DNA of 22,475 nucleotides. It comes from DATGEP01 sp035310125 (GTDB lineage Bacteria; Chloroflexota; Ktedonobacteria; Ktedonobacterales; JADMIN01). The notes under the pieces were generated by a model. The model was not told the DNA's origin. It did not search any database and was given only the letters and a program-made list of their open reading frames with translations. Position 1 is the first letter of the stretch. The number at the start of each line of letters is the position of its first letter. A program made the position numbers and the translations under genes. Where the stretch lies: the NCBI GenBank assembly GCA_035310125.1, contig DATGEP010000404.1, positions 1 through 22,475 on the forward strand. Direction: 5' to 3'. Below, one piece after another: positions 7,493 through 13,129 of the stretch.

Positions 7493-7507
7493 CATAACAA
7501 GCTCCAG
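7462..7507. repeat. Inverted repeat at the broken end of the Clp_N remnant
   Basis: CTGGAGC-g-TGTTA (7462-7474) pairs with TAACA-a-GCTCCAG (7495-7507): 12 of 13 positions are complementary, around a 20-base loop. TGTTAAGGACT inside it is shared exactly with the MITE-like element at 8187. It could be an insertion-sequence scar or a terminator-like stem. No transposase is visible nearby. Confidence 0.6.
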
Positions 7508-7609
7508 AGATAGTGGGGATGGGAATAGCCCTTGGCACAGGGCAGCACCGCTTGTATACGGAGTCACGCTTGCCAAAGGTCAAGGTGCCAGCAGCAGATG
7601 GCATGCAGA

Positions 7610-7618
7610 TGCTATACT
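7610..7618 (+). promoter_or_regulatory. Extended -10 promoter of the VOC gene
   Basis: TGC-TATACT is an extended -10 element (TGn plus five of six consensus bases). No good -35 hexamer lies 16-18 bp upstream, as is common for extended -10 promoters. The SOS box starts 7 bp downstream. Confidence 0.55.
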
Positions 7619-7625
7619 CTGCATT

Positions 7626-7641
7626 GCGAACATTTGTTCGC
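7626..7641. promoter_or_regulatory. LexA (SOS) operator at the VOC gene promoter
   Basis: GCGAAC-ATTT-GTTCGC is a perfect palindrome with 6-bp arms and matches the Gram-positive SOS box core GAAC-N4-GTTC. It lies over the expected transcription start, just downstream of the -10, where bound LexA would block transcription. The same core occurs at the lexA promoter (10947-10966). Confidence 0.7.
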
Positions 7642-7667
7642 CATATCTCAACAGGAGGAAGCAATCC

Positions 7668-8051
7668 GTGGCAAATCGAGTAGTGCATTTCGATGTCTAC
7701 GCGGATGAGGTCGAGCGAGCCATCGCCTTCTACCACAACGTCTTCGGCTGGACGATCGAGAAGGTCGAGGGGATGGATTACTGGCTCATCAAGACCGGTG
7801 TGGGAGAGCCCGGCATTGATGGCGGCCTGAGCAAGCGCGAGAGTCCCACGCAGGGGACCGTCCCGCAGTTTGCCTTTACCTGCACGGTGGGCGTGGAGGA
7901 TGTGCATGCCGCCTTTGCGGCTGCCGTGGCCGCTGGGGGCAGCGAGGTGCACCAGCCCGGCCCGGTCCCTGGGGTGGGCTATGTGGCGTACGTACGCGAC
8001 ACCGAGGGCAACCACCTCGGTCTCATGCAGTTTGACCGCAACGCGAAGTAG
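7668..8051 (+). CDS. VOC-superfamily (glyoxalase/bleomycin-resistance/dioxygenase-like) protein, probably SOS-controlled
   Basis: This 127-residue protein starts at GTG 7668, supported by AGGAGGAA at 7653-7660. The pattern is that of a single-module VOC protein: VVHFDVYADEVERAIAFYHNVFGW at the N-terminus (His7 could be a metal ligand) and VRDTEGNHLGLMQFD at the C-terminus, with Glu113 and downstream residues typical of the last strand. Members bind a metal and act as glyoxalases, dioxygenases, epimerases or drug-binding resistance proteins, normally as dimers. The sequence does not say which applies. The promoter carries a perfect GAAC-N4-GTTC box, so the gene is likely repressed by LexA and induced by DNA damage. 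That would suit an antibiotic-binding or detoxification role, but this is inference. It is flanked on both sides by repeat elements and appears monocistronic. Confidence 0.88.
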   Translation: MANRVVHFDVYADEVERAIAFYHNVFGWTIEKVEGMDYWLIKTGVGEPGIDGGLSKRESPTQGTVPQFAFTCTVGVEDVHAAFAAAVAAGGSEVHQPGPVPGVGYVAYVRDTEGNHLGLMQFDRNAK

Positions 8052-8128
8052 TCGTCGGTGCCTGAGAGGTGTTCCATTCCTTGGGGCGCCTCTCTTTGGG
8101 GGCGCCGGCCGCTGACGGCGTACAGCCG

Positions 8129-8145
8129 GGGCCGCTTCGCGGCCC
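8129..8145 (+). terminator. Terminator-like hairpin after the VOC gene
   Basis: GGGCCGC-TTC-GCGGCCC is a perfect 7-bp GC stem 77 bp after the VOC stop codon. It lacks a T-tract, so intrinsic termination is uncertain; it could also be another intergenic palindrome. Confidence 0.4.
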
Positions 8146-8181
8146 AGCGACGATGCAGTGATCGATTAGCCCGGTGATCCA

Positions 8182-8295
8182 GGGGCTGTTAAGGACTCAC
8201 GGTCAAATTGGTGAAGCGATGGAGCATGCGACAGGCGGAGGCAAGGAAATGCCGTCTCATGCGCCAGTACGACTCAGCCGCGTGAAAACAGCCCC
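8182..8295. mobile_element. MITE-like element with GGGGCTGTT inverted ends
   Basis: GGGGCTGTT (8182-8190) is inverted as AACAGCCCC (8287-8295), bounding 114 bp with no recognisable coding content. Ends of this kind are seen in IS4/IS5-type elements. No clear target duplication is visible. Its left end shares TGTTAAGGACT with the inverted repeat at 7470. Confidence 0.45.
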
Positions 8296-8349
8296 AATCA
8301 GACGCGGTAGAAGTTCACCTCACCGCGAGCGTATATGTGTAACTCCGCA

Positions 8350-8378
8350 TTGCGTAATTCGTATACGTTCCATAATAT
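8350..8378 (+). promoter_or_regulatory. Promoter of the Clp_N-domain gene
   Basis: TTGCGT (8350-8355), a 17-bp spacer and TAATAT (8373-8378) form a credible sigma-A-type promoter about 50 bp before the start codon. Confidence 0.6.
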
Positions 8379-8429
8379 CTGTCATGTCATCGGTGGCTGC
8401 TGTTCTGATTACCCCCAAAGGAGGCCGTC

Positions 8430-9287
8430 ATGTTTCGCCGTGATCGCTATCAAAGGCTCCGCGGGATGGGGCATTTCGACAAATTCACCGAGCGCGCCCG
8501 CAAGGTGCTGTCGTTCTCGCAAGAGGAGGCGCAGCGATTCGGGCACGACTACATTGGCACAGAGCATCTGCTGCTGGGGCTGCTCCGAGAACGCGATGGC
8601 GTCGCGGCAACGGTGCTGCGGAGCCTCGGTGTCGAGCTAGAAGCGGTACGAAACGCGGTCGAGAGCATCATTGGGCGCGGGAGCCGCGTCGTATTAGGCG
8701 ACATTGGCCTGACACCCCGCGCCAAGAAAGTCATGGAGCTGGCGGTTGATGAAGCGCGCCGCTTGAATCATCACTACATTGGCACAGAGCATCTGCTCCT
8801 GGGGCTGCTCCGCGAAGGTGAAGGCATCGCGGCGGGTGTCTTACGGTCCCTCGGGCTTGATCTCGAGCACGTGCGCGCACAAACACTCCAGGTGCTCTCG
8901 CCGACCATCTACACGAACAATGCGCCGTCGGAGCCCCCTGCGTCGGCTGGCCTGCGGAGCAACGTCATTACAAGCCGGCTGGATGATCGCACACTGGAGG
9001 CGCTCGATGCCCTGGTGGAAGCCGGCGTCCGTGCCACTCGCAGCGAAGCGGCGGCCTGGCTCATCTCCGCGGGCATCGAGGCGAACCGCGAGCTATTCAC
9101 CCGCGTGAATGCCACGATTGCCGAGATCCGTCGCCTGCGCGCCGAAGCGCAGGCCATCGCGCAACAGGTGGTCAACGGCGAGCCCTCCCAGCCGCCCGAC
9201 ACTATTGGCGACCAGCAACACGAGAGCGAGCCAGCGGACGAAGACGGCGAATCACCACCTCAAGTCAACACGCCAGGCGACGAATAA
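8430..9287 (+). CDS. Stand-alone double Clp_N-domain protein with ribbon-helix-helix-like and coiled-coil C-terminus
   Basis: This 285-residue protein has two Clp_N repeats (about 16-82 and 92-157). Both contain the signature HxYIGTEHLLLGLLRE (39-54 and 115-129). These repeats form the substrate- and adaptor-binding cap of ClpC/ClpA, but the AAA+ ATPase modules are absent. After a linker, residues 178-223 (SRLDDRTLEALDALVEAGVRATRSEAAAWLISAGIEANRELF) resemble a ribbon-helix-helix DNA-binding or dimerisation fold. Then come a probable coiled coil (226-247) and an acidic disordered tail. It may act as a ClpC-like adaptor, decoy or regulator; function is unknown. AAAGGAGG at 8417-8424 favours ATG 8430; ATG 8466 (MGHFDKFTER), nearer the usual ClpC start, is an alternative. 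A decayed relative lies 1 kb upstream. Confidence 0.88.
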   Translation: MFRRDRYQRLRGMGHFDKFTERARKVLSFSQEEAQRFGHDYIGTEHLLLGLLRERDGVAATVLRSLGVELEAVRNAVESIIGRGSRVVLGDIGLTPRAKKVMELAVDEARRLNHHYIGTEHLLLGLLREGEGIAAGVLRSLGLDLEHVRAQTLQVLSPTIYTNNAPSEPPASAGLRSNVITSRLDDRTLEALDALVEAGVRATRSEAAAWLISAGIEANRELFTRVNATIAEIRRLRAEAQAIAQQVVNGEPSQPPDTIGDQQHESEPADEDGESPPQVNTPGDE

Positions 9288-9297
9288 ACAAACAAAA

Positions 9298-9320
9298 CCC
9301 CTCGCCGCGCAGGCGAGGGG
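9298..9320 (-). terminator. Strong terminator hairpin between convergent genes
   Basis: CCCCTCGCC-gcgca-GGCGAGGGG is a perfect 9-bp stem. Read on the minus strand it is followed by TTTTGTTTGTTT, making it a good intrinsic terminator for the DedA gene; it may also stop the Clp_N transcript. Its sequence is related to the repeats at 21205 and 22272. Confidence 0.75.
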
Positions 9321-9332
9321 CAGGGGTGAGGT

Positions 9333-9986
9333 CTACCTTCGCGACTGCTGGCTCAGCGGCTCCGGCTGGCTGGCGGCGCGCCGATCCTTCTTGACATGAT
9401 GGTAGACATAGAACGCAACCGCGCCGACAATGACCAGCAGAATCACCACGTCCAGTCCATGGAACGCGGTGCTCAGCCCCGCCACCTGATCGCCGAACTT
9501 ATAGCCGACGATCGCGAGCGCGAAGGTCCAGGGCAGGGAGCCTAGCAACGTGAAGAGCAAGAACTTGCCGAAGTTCATGCGCGCGATCCCGGCGGGCAAC
9601 GAAATGTAGGTCCGCACTACCGGCAAGAGGCGCGAGAAAAACGCGACGGGCGAGCCGTAGCGAGCGAACCACCGGTCGGCGCGGTCTGAGTCGGCCTTAG
9701 AAATCAGCACGTACTTGCCATACTTCAGCAGCAGCGGACGTCCACCCGATGCTCCGATGCCATACGCGACGGCCGAGCCGATGAGGCAGCCGACCGCGCC
9801 CGCGATGCCAACGCCGATGAGCGAGAATGTGCCTGGATGGATCAGGGCGAAGTACCCGGCGAGCGGCATGACAATCTCACTTGGCAGCGGAATACAACAG
9901 CTCTCCAACGCCATTGCCAGCACGACGCCACCATAACCAGCGGCCAGATACCAGTTCTGAATCAGATCAAAAATCGCCTTCTCCAT
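9333..9986 (-). CDS. DedA-family integral membrane protein
   Basis: This 217-residue protein has the DedA/SNARE-associated (PF09335) pattern. A short N-terminal amphipathic region leads to ALESCCIPLPSEIVMPLAGYFA (26-47). Then come a glycine-rich helix (GAVGCLIGSAVAYGIG), FFSRLLPVVRTYISLPAGIARMNFGKFL (about 115-143) with the conserved arginines, and two more hydrophobic helices. A basic cytoplasmic tail ends the protein. Family members act in proton-coupled lipid recycling; some recycle the undecaprenyl-phosphate carrier used for cell wall and polysaccharide synthesis. The exact lipid here is not known. The gene stands alone, convergent to the Clp_N gene, with a shared terminator. Upstream an extended -10 (TGG-TAGAAT, minus strand, 10114-10122) could be its promoter. 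Confidence 0.93.
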   Translation of the reverse strand: MEKAIFDLIQNWYLAAGYGGVVLAMALESCCIPLPSEIVMPLAGYFALIHPGTFSLIGVGIAGAVGCLIGSAVAYGIGASGGRPLLLKYGKYVLISKADSDRADRWFARYGSPVAFFSRLLPVVRTYISLPAGIARMNFGKFLLFTLLGSLPWTFALAIVGYKFGDQVAGLSTAFHGLDVVILLVIVGAVAFYVYHHVKKDRRAASQPEPLSQQSRR

Positions 9987-10292
9987 GCGGTGGTGCGTCC
10001 CCCTTCATATCGCTCTCGATCAACCACGTCGAAACGTGTCCTGACCTGTGACACGCATGGCGCGGCTTCCCACGGCGAAACGTGCGAGACTGCCACTCGT
10101 ACAGATCGCACGAATTCTACCATATTGGGTGTTCCTGGCCTACTCCAAGGCGACCAATAGGTGGAAAGCGGCATGATACGGCGGCGCGTGAACGGCGCGC
10201 GATCACGTCCACCCCATGTTCTCCTCCCCTACGAGTAGGGCGGTAACTGGGTGCGGACGGGGCGATACAGATGCGCGCAAAGCGGCTCAGGA
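9987..10292. other. Intergenic region between the DedA and lexA genes
   Basis: These 306 bases contain no convincing gene. The likely DedA promoter is on the minus strand: TGG-TAGAAT at 10114-10122, an extended -10 without a clear -35. I see no good lexA terminator, RNA gene or repeat. Confidence 0.5.
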
Positions 10293-10907
10293 TTAGCAGC
10301 GGCGATAAACCGCCGTTACCTTACCCTGAACCCGCCACTCACGACTCCACTCATCCAGGCTCACATAGATGGGGTCCATCTCGGAGTTGGCCGGCTGGAG
10401 GCGTACACGGTTAGCCTCCTTGTAGAAACGCTTGAGGGTAGCGGCGCCTCCATCTACTCCGGCGGTGAGATGCGTTGCCACGATGATATCACCGTTGTTG
10501 ATGGAGGCTTCCTTTTCCACCAACACGTAATCGCCATCGGCGATGTGATCCTCGATCATGGACTGGCCACGCACCTGAAGCACGTACTCGCGCGCATGTG
10601 CAGCGAGGTCCAGCGTCTCCTGCTGGCTCTCCGGATAAATATCCAGTGGCGCACCAGCGGCAATCGTACCCTCGATGCGCAACCCGTGCACCTCCTCCGC
10701 GGGACGGATGCCACGGCTCTTCTTGCGCTCGCGGATGATATACCCCTTCTTCTCGAGCACGGTCAGGTGATAGTCAATGTGGCCAGTGGATTCCACGCCG
10801 ACCGCTTTCCCGATCTCGCGGTTCGTTGGCGGGTAACCGTGCTCGCGGGCATATGCCACTATGACTTTGTAGATTTCGCCTTGTAAACCAGCCAGCTCAT
10901 GATTCAC
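10293..10907 (-). CDS. lexA: LexA SOS repressor / autoprotease
   Basis: This 204-residue protein has an N-terminal winged helix (1-68, with PPTNREIGKAVGVES as the recognition region) and a C-terminal S24 peptidase domain. The self-cleavage bond is Ala84-Gly85 (TIAAGAP), and the catalytic dyad is Ser116 (VRGQSMIEDHI) and Lys159 (ATLKRF). It represses DNA-damage genes and cleaves itself when activated RecA filaments form. The start is GTG (10905-10907) preceded by AGGAGGT (10913-10919). An ATG six bases further in is out of frame. The promoter carries an SOS box, so the gene is probably autoregulated. It is divergent from the bifunctional-nuclease-domain gene, with 230 bp between them. Confidence 0.95.
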   Translation of the reverse strand: MNHELAGLQGEIYKVIVAYAREHGYPPTNREIGKAVGVESTGHIDYHLTVLEKKGYIIRERKKSRGIRPAEEVHGLRIEGTIAAGAPLDIYPESQQETLDLAAHAREYVLQVRGQSMIEDHIADGDYVLVEKEASINNGDIIVATHLTAGVDGGAATLKRFYKEANRVRLQPANSEMDPIYVSLDEWSREWRVQGKVTAVYRRC

Positions 10908-10946
10908 GGCCGACCTCCTATGTCTATACTCTCGCTATTTCACCTG

Positions 10947-10966
10947 TGTAGAACCCACGTTCTACA
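10947..10966. promoter_or_regulatory. LexA operator (SOS box) of lexA
   Basis: TGTAGAAC-CCAC-GTTCTACA is a perfect palindrome with 8-bp arms and a GAAC-N4-GTTC core. It begins at the last base of the -10 hexamer of the lexA promoter, a standard autorepression layout. Confidence 0.85.
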
Positions 10967-10995
10967 GTGTAGCAGGGACCGATAGCACCTGTCAA
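10966..10995 (-). promoter_or_regulatory. lexA promoter
   Basis: On the minus strand: a consensus -35 TTGACA (10995-10990), an 18-bp spacer and -10 TACACT (10971-10966), then the SOS box and a GTG start about 60 bp downstream. Confidence 0.75.
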
Positions 10996-11046
10996 TCCCT
11001 TCAGTTTTCATGCGGCTTTTCATGCAGGACTGTCAGGTGCGCACGT

Positions 11047-11076
11047 TTGCGTATCACGGCGGCCAGGGTGTACAAT
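11047..11076 (+). promoter_or_regulatory. Promoter of the bifunctional-nuclease-domain gene
   Basis: TTGCGT (11047-11052), an 18-bp spacer and TACAAT (11071-11076), 61 bp before the start codon. The same -35 hexamer is used by the Clp_N gene. Confidence 0.6.
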
Positions 11077-11137
11077 GAGGCCATCGAGGGCTGGCGCACT
11101 CCCGCCAGCCGGTGCCATCTCAGGAGGGAGTAAACCC

Positions 11138-11662
11138 ATGGTGGAGATGTCGGTCGAGAGTGTGCGAATCAATCTCGCCACAAACCAGCGGGTGGTCATC
11201 CTCAAAGACGCGCAGGGCGAACGCTACCTGTTCATCTGGATCGCCACCGCCGAAGCGTACTCAATCGCCATGGAGCTCCAGGGAACGACCTCGTTGCGCC
11301 CCCTCACGCACGATCTGCTCAAATCCGTCATAACGGAGCTAGGCGGCAAGATTGTCAGCGTCATCGTCAACGACCTCGCCGACGACATTTTCTACGCGCG
11401 CGTTATCCTCGACGCCGACGGCCGTCATGTTGAGGTGGATTCGCGTCCCAGTGACGCCATCGCGCTCGCCGTGCGCGCGAAAGTGCCAATCTTCGTTGCC
11501 GAGAGCGTGCTGGACCACGCGGGCGTCACCTTGCAAAGCCCGCCAGAGTCGGATGACACCGCACCCCATAGCGTCACCGCTGAGGAAGCCGACAATCTCG
11601 ATGTCTACCGTGACTTCATCAACAGCCTGGACGCGCTTGACGAGTTTGGGAAACCTGAATGA
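11138..11662 (+). CDS. Bifunctional nuclease (BFN/DUF151) domain protein
   Basis: This 174-residue protein starts at ATG 11138, preceded by AGGAGGGA (11122-11129). An upstream in-frame ATG at 11075 overlaps the -10 element and is unlikely to be used. Residues 1-130 match the BFN/DUF151 family: an N-terminal beta strand, RVVILKDAQGERYLFIWI, EAYSIAMELQG, RPLTHDLLKSVI and the characteristic DSRPSDAIALAVRAKVPIFVAESVL (101-125). The plant founder of the family has DNase and RNase activity, and many bacterial members are uncharacterised. The C-terminal 45 residues are acidic and probably flexible. It shares a divergent promoter region with lexA. The next gene begins about 80 bp downstream and may be co-transcribed. 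Confidence 0.92.
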   Translation: MVEMSVESVRINLATNQRVVILKDAQGERYLFIWIATAEAYSIAMELQGTTSLRPLTHDLLKSVITELGGKIVSVIVNDLADDIFYARVILDADGRHVEVDSRPSDAIALAVRAKVPIFVAESVLDHAGVTLQSPPESDDTAPHSVTAEEADNLDVYRDFINSLDALDEFGKPE

Positions 11663-11740
11663 GCGCGAGTGAGGTATACTGAAGCGCAATCGCCCGTGGG
11701 CCACATCAGGCACGTGGGGCGTCCAAGCAGGGAGTTAGGC

Positions 11741-12163
11741 ATGCACGCGCGTGAGCGCATCATCCGCGACCGGTTCGCCGGCCAAACGTGCGGACATTGC
11801 GGCGAAGTATACCCACCAGATGGCGTGATTGTGCTCGCCCGCCGGCCCAGCGCCTGGATGGTGATGGCGAGTTGCCGGCACTGCCAGAATCACTGTATCT
11901 ACGTCGTCTCGTTTCACGACTCCCGGCATGATATCAGCATCCAACCCTCCGATATCTCGCGTCTCATCCCCGGAAGCTTCCCTCCTCCCGCTTCCCCCAC
12001 TGCCTCTCCCTCCGAGCCACCGGTCGAGTTGCCCCCTCTCCCCTCCCTCATCACACAGGCCGACGTGGATGCTATCCACCGCTTCCTCGCCAGCTTTGAC
12101 GGCAACTTCCGCGCCCTCTTCGCTCGCCAGCGACCTGGCCGCGCCGATGAGTCAGCGGGATAG
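11741..12163 (+). CDS. Small CxxC/CxxC zinc-ribbon-like protein
   Basis: This 140-residue protein starts at ATG 11741, chosen because AGGGAG (11729-11734) lies six bases ahead. The frame is open further upstream, but without a ribosome binding site. Residues 17/20 (CGHC) and 45/48 (CRHC) form a likely zinc ribbon. A proline/serine-rich linker (80-102) follows, then a helical C-terminal segment (ITQADVDAIHRFLASFDGNFRALFARQ) ending in a short disordered tail. I do not recognise a named family. It resembles small conserved proteins that accompany BFN genes, and its position 78 bp after the BFN gene suggests a functional pair. A possible -10 (TATACT, 11675-11680) lies between them, so it may also have its own promoter. 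Nucleic-acid or protein binding is a guess. Confidence 0.75.
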   Translation: MHARERIIRDRFAGQTCGHCGEVYPPDGVIVLARRPSAWMVMASCRHCQNHCIYVVSFHDSRHDISIQPSDISRLIPGSFPPPASPTASPSEPPVELPPLPSLITQADVDAIHRFLASFDGNFRALFARQRPGRADESAG

Positions 12164-12217
12164 GCGACCACCCCGCCCGCGCCTCACCAGCTCGTTTCCC
12201 CAGATCATTGCTCGCTC

Positions 12218-12427
12218 ATACCAAATCTGGTTGGGTCGTTGGCCTGCGCCACAGGCTTCAGACCGCCTCGTGTCCCGTGCGCCCACCGGTTCTGTAGGGG
12301 CGCCGCCTGCCGCGCCCATCCCCCGCCTATCCGTAGGGGCGCTGCCCGCCGCTGCGCCCGCCGCGGGGGTCCGCCCCCATGTCCTTGCTGGACATCACGT
12401 TCCTGTGCCCCTACCGAAATTTGGTAT
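12218..12427. mobile_element. 210-bp element with ATACCAAAT terminal inverted repeats
   Basis: ATACCAAAT (12218-12226) and ATTTGGTAT (12419-12427) are perfect inverted ends. Inside lie two direct GTAGGGGC hairpin repeats (12294-12317 and 12333-12359) and, near the right end, GTGCCCCTAC (12405-12414), which reads as the inverse of the GTAGGGGC core. There is no coding content. It looks like a non-autonomous composite repeat, or nested insertions. It fills most of the gap between the CxxC gene and the acyltransferase gene. Confidence 0.5.
12294..12359. repeat. GTAGGGGCG hairpin repeats, subfamily B, copies 3 and 4 in tandem
   Basis: Copy 3 (12294-12317) has GGGCGC/GCGCCC arms. Copy 4 (12333-12359) has a slightly longer loop. 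Both match the units at 3304 and 7364. Confidence 0.75.
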
Positions 12428-12457
12428 CAGATGCCCGCGCGACCGCTGAGTATGCCA

Positions 12458-13123
12458 CTATCGCCGCTCGCGCACCCGTCCATATGGACGGAATGTGAAC
12501 CCCTCCGGCGCGACGCCTGTCGTGCAGGTCAGCTCGTCCACCTGCTTGACCACCCGGCCCGGATTTCCGACGACCAGCGAGTACGGCGGAATATCCTTGG
12601 TGACCACGGCGCCAGCGGCAATGAGGCAATACTCGCCTACCGTCACCATTGGCACGAACGTCACATTCACTCCCACTTGCGTGCCGCGCTTGATCGTCGG
12701 TCCGCGCATACAGTCCGCCGAGTACGGACAGCCTGGGTGAATATCATTCGCGACCGTCACGCCCGGCGCCATGAACACATCATCTTCCAGCACGGTGAAT
12801 TGCGCCACGTAGCAGTTCGTGTGAATCTTGACGTTGTTACCGATACGGCAGCCATAGTCAATCGTCGTATTGTTCCAAATAGAGACATGATCCCCAATCG
12901 CGCATTCCTCGCGCACAACAATGTTGTGGCCCGTCTGGAAGTCCGCGCCGATGCTGCTGCCGGCGTAGATGACGGAGCCGCTGCGAATACGCGCCCGCGG
13001 CCCGACCCGCAACGTCAGATCCTCGATTGCGCGGCCCGGGCGATAGCCCAGCAGCACATTGGGATCATACTCGATATCCTCACCCAGTAGTATCAGGTGA
13101 GACTCCACGAGAGGTGACTGCAT
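12458..13123 (-). CDS. Left-handed beta-helix N-acyltransferase (WlbB/WbpD/WxcM-N-like)
   Basis: This 221-residue protein is built of hexapeptide repeats from about residue 36 to 190 (for example LRVGPRARIRSGSVIYAGSSIGADFQTG and CLIAAGAVVTKDIPPYSLVVGNPGRVVKQVDEL). These form a left-handed parallel beta-helix, usually trimeric. The insertion NDIHPGCPYSADCMRGPTIKRG (126-147) is typical of the acetyltransferases that modify amino groups on nucleotide sugars. Its neighbours are a Gfo/Idh/MocA dehydrogenase and a DegT aminotransferase. I therefore infer that it acylates the 3-amino group of an NDP-sugar for a surface polysaccharide. Its start is six bases after the dehydrogenase stop, with the ribosome binding site AGGAG overlapping that stop codon (TAG), so the two genes form an operon. 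The acyl donor (acetyl-CoA or other) is unknown. Confidence 0.88.
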   Translation of the reverse strand: MQSPLVESHLILLGEDIEYDPNVLLGYRPGRAIEDLTLRVGPRARIRSGSVIYAGSSIGADFQTGHNIVVREECAIGDHVSIWNNTTIDYGCRIGNNVKIHTNCYVAQFTVLEDDVFMAPGVTVANDIHPGCPYSADCMRGPTIKRGTQVGVNVTFVPMVTVGEYCLIAAGAVVTKDIPPYSLVVGNPGRVVKQVDELTCTTGVAPEGFTFRPYGRVRERR

Positions 13124-13129
13124 CGCCGG

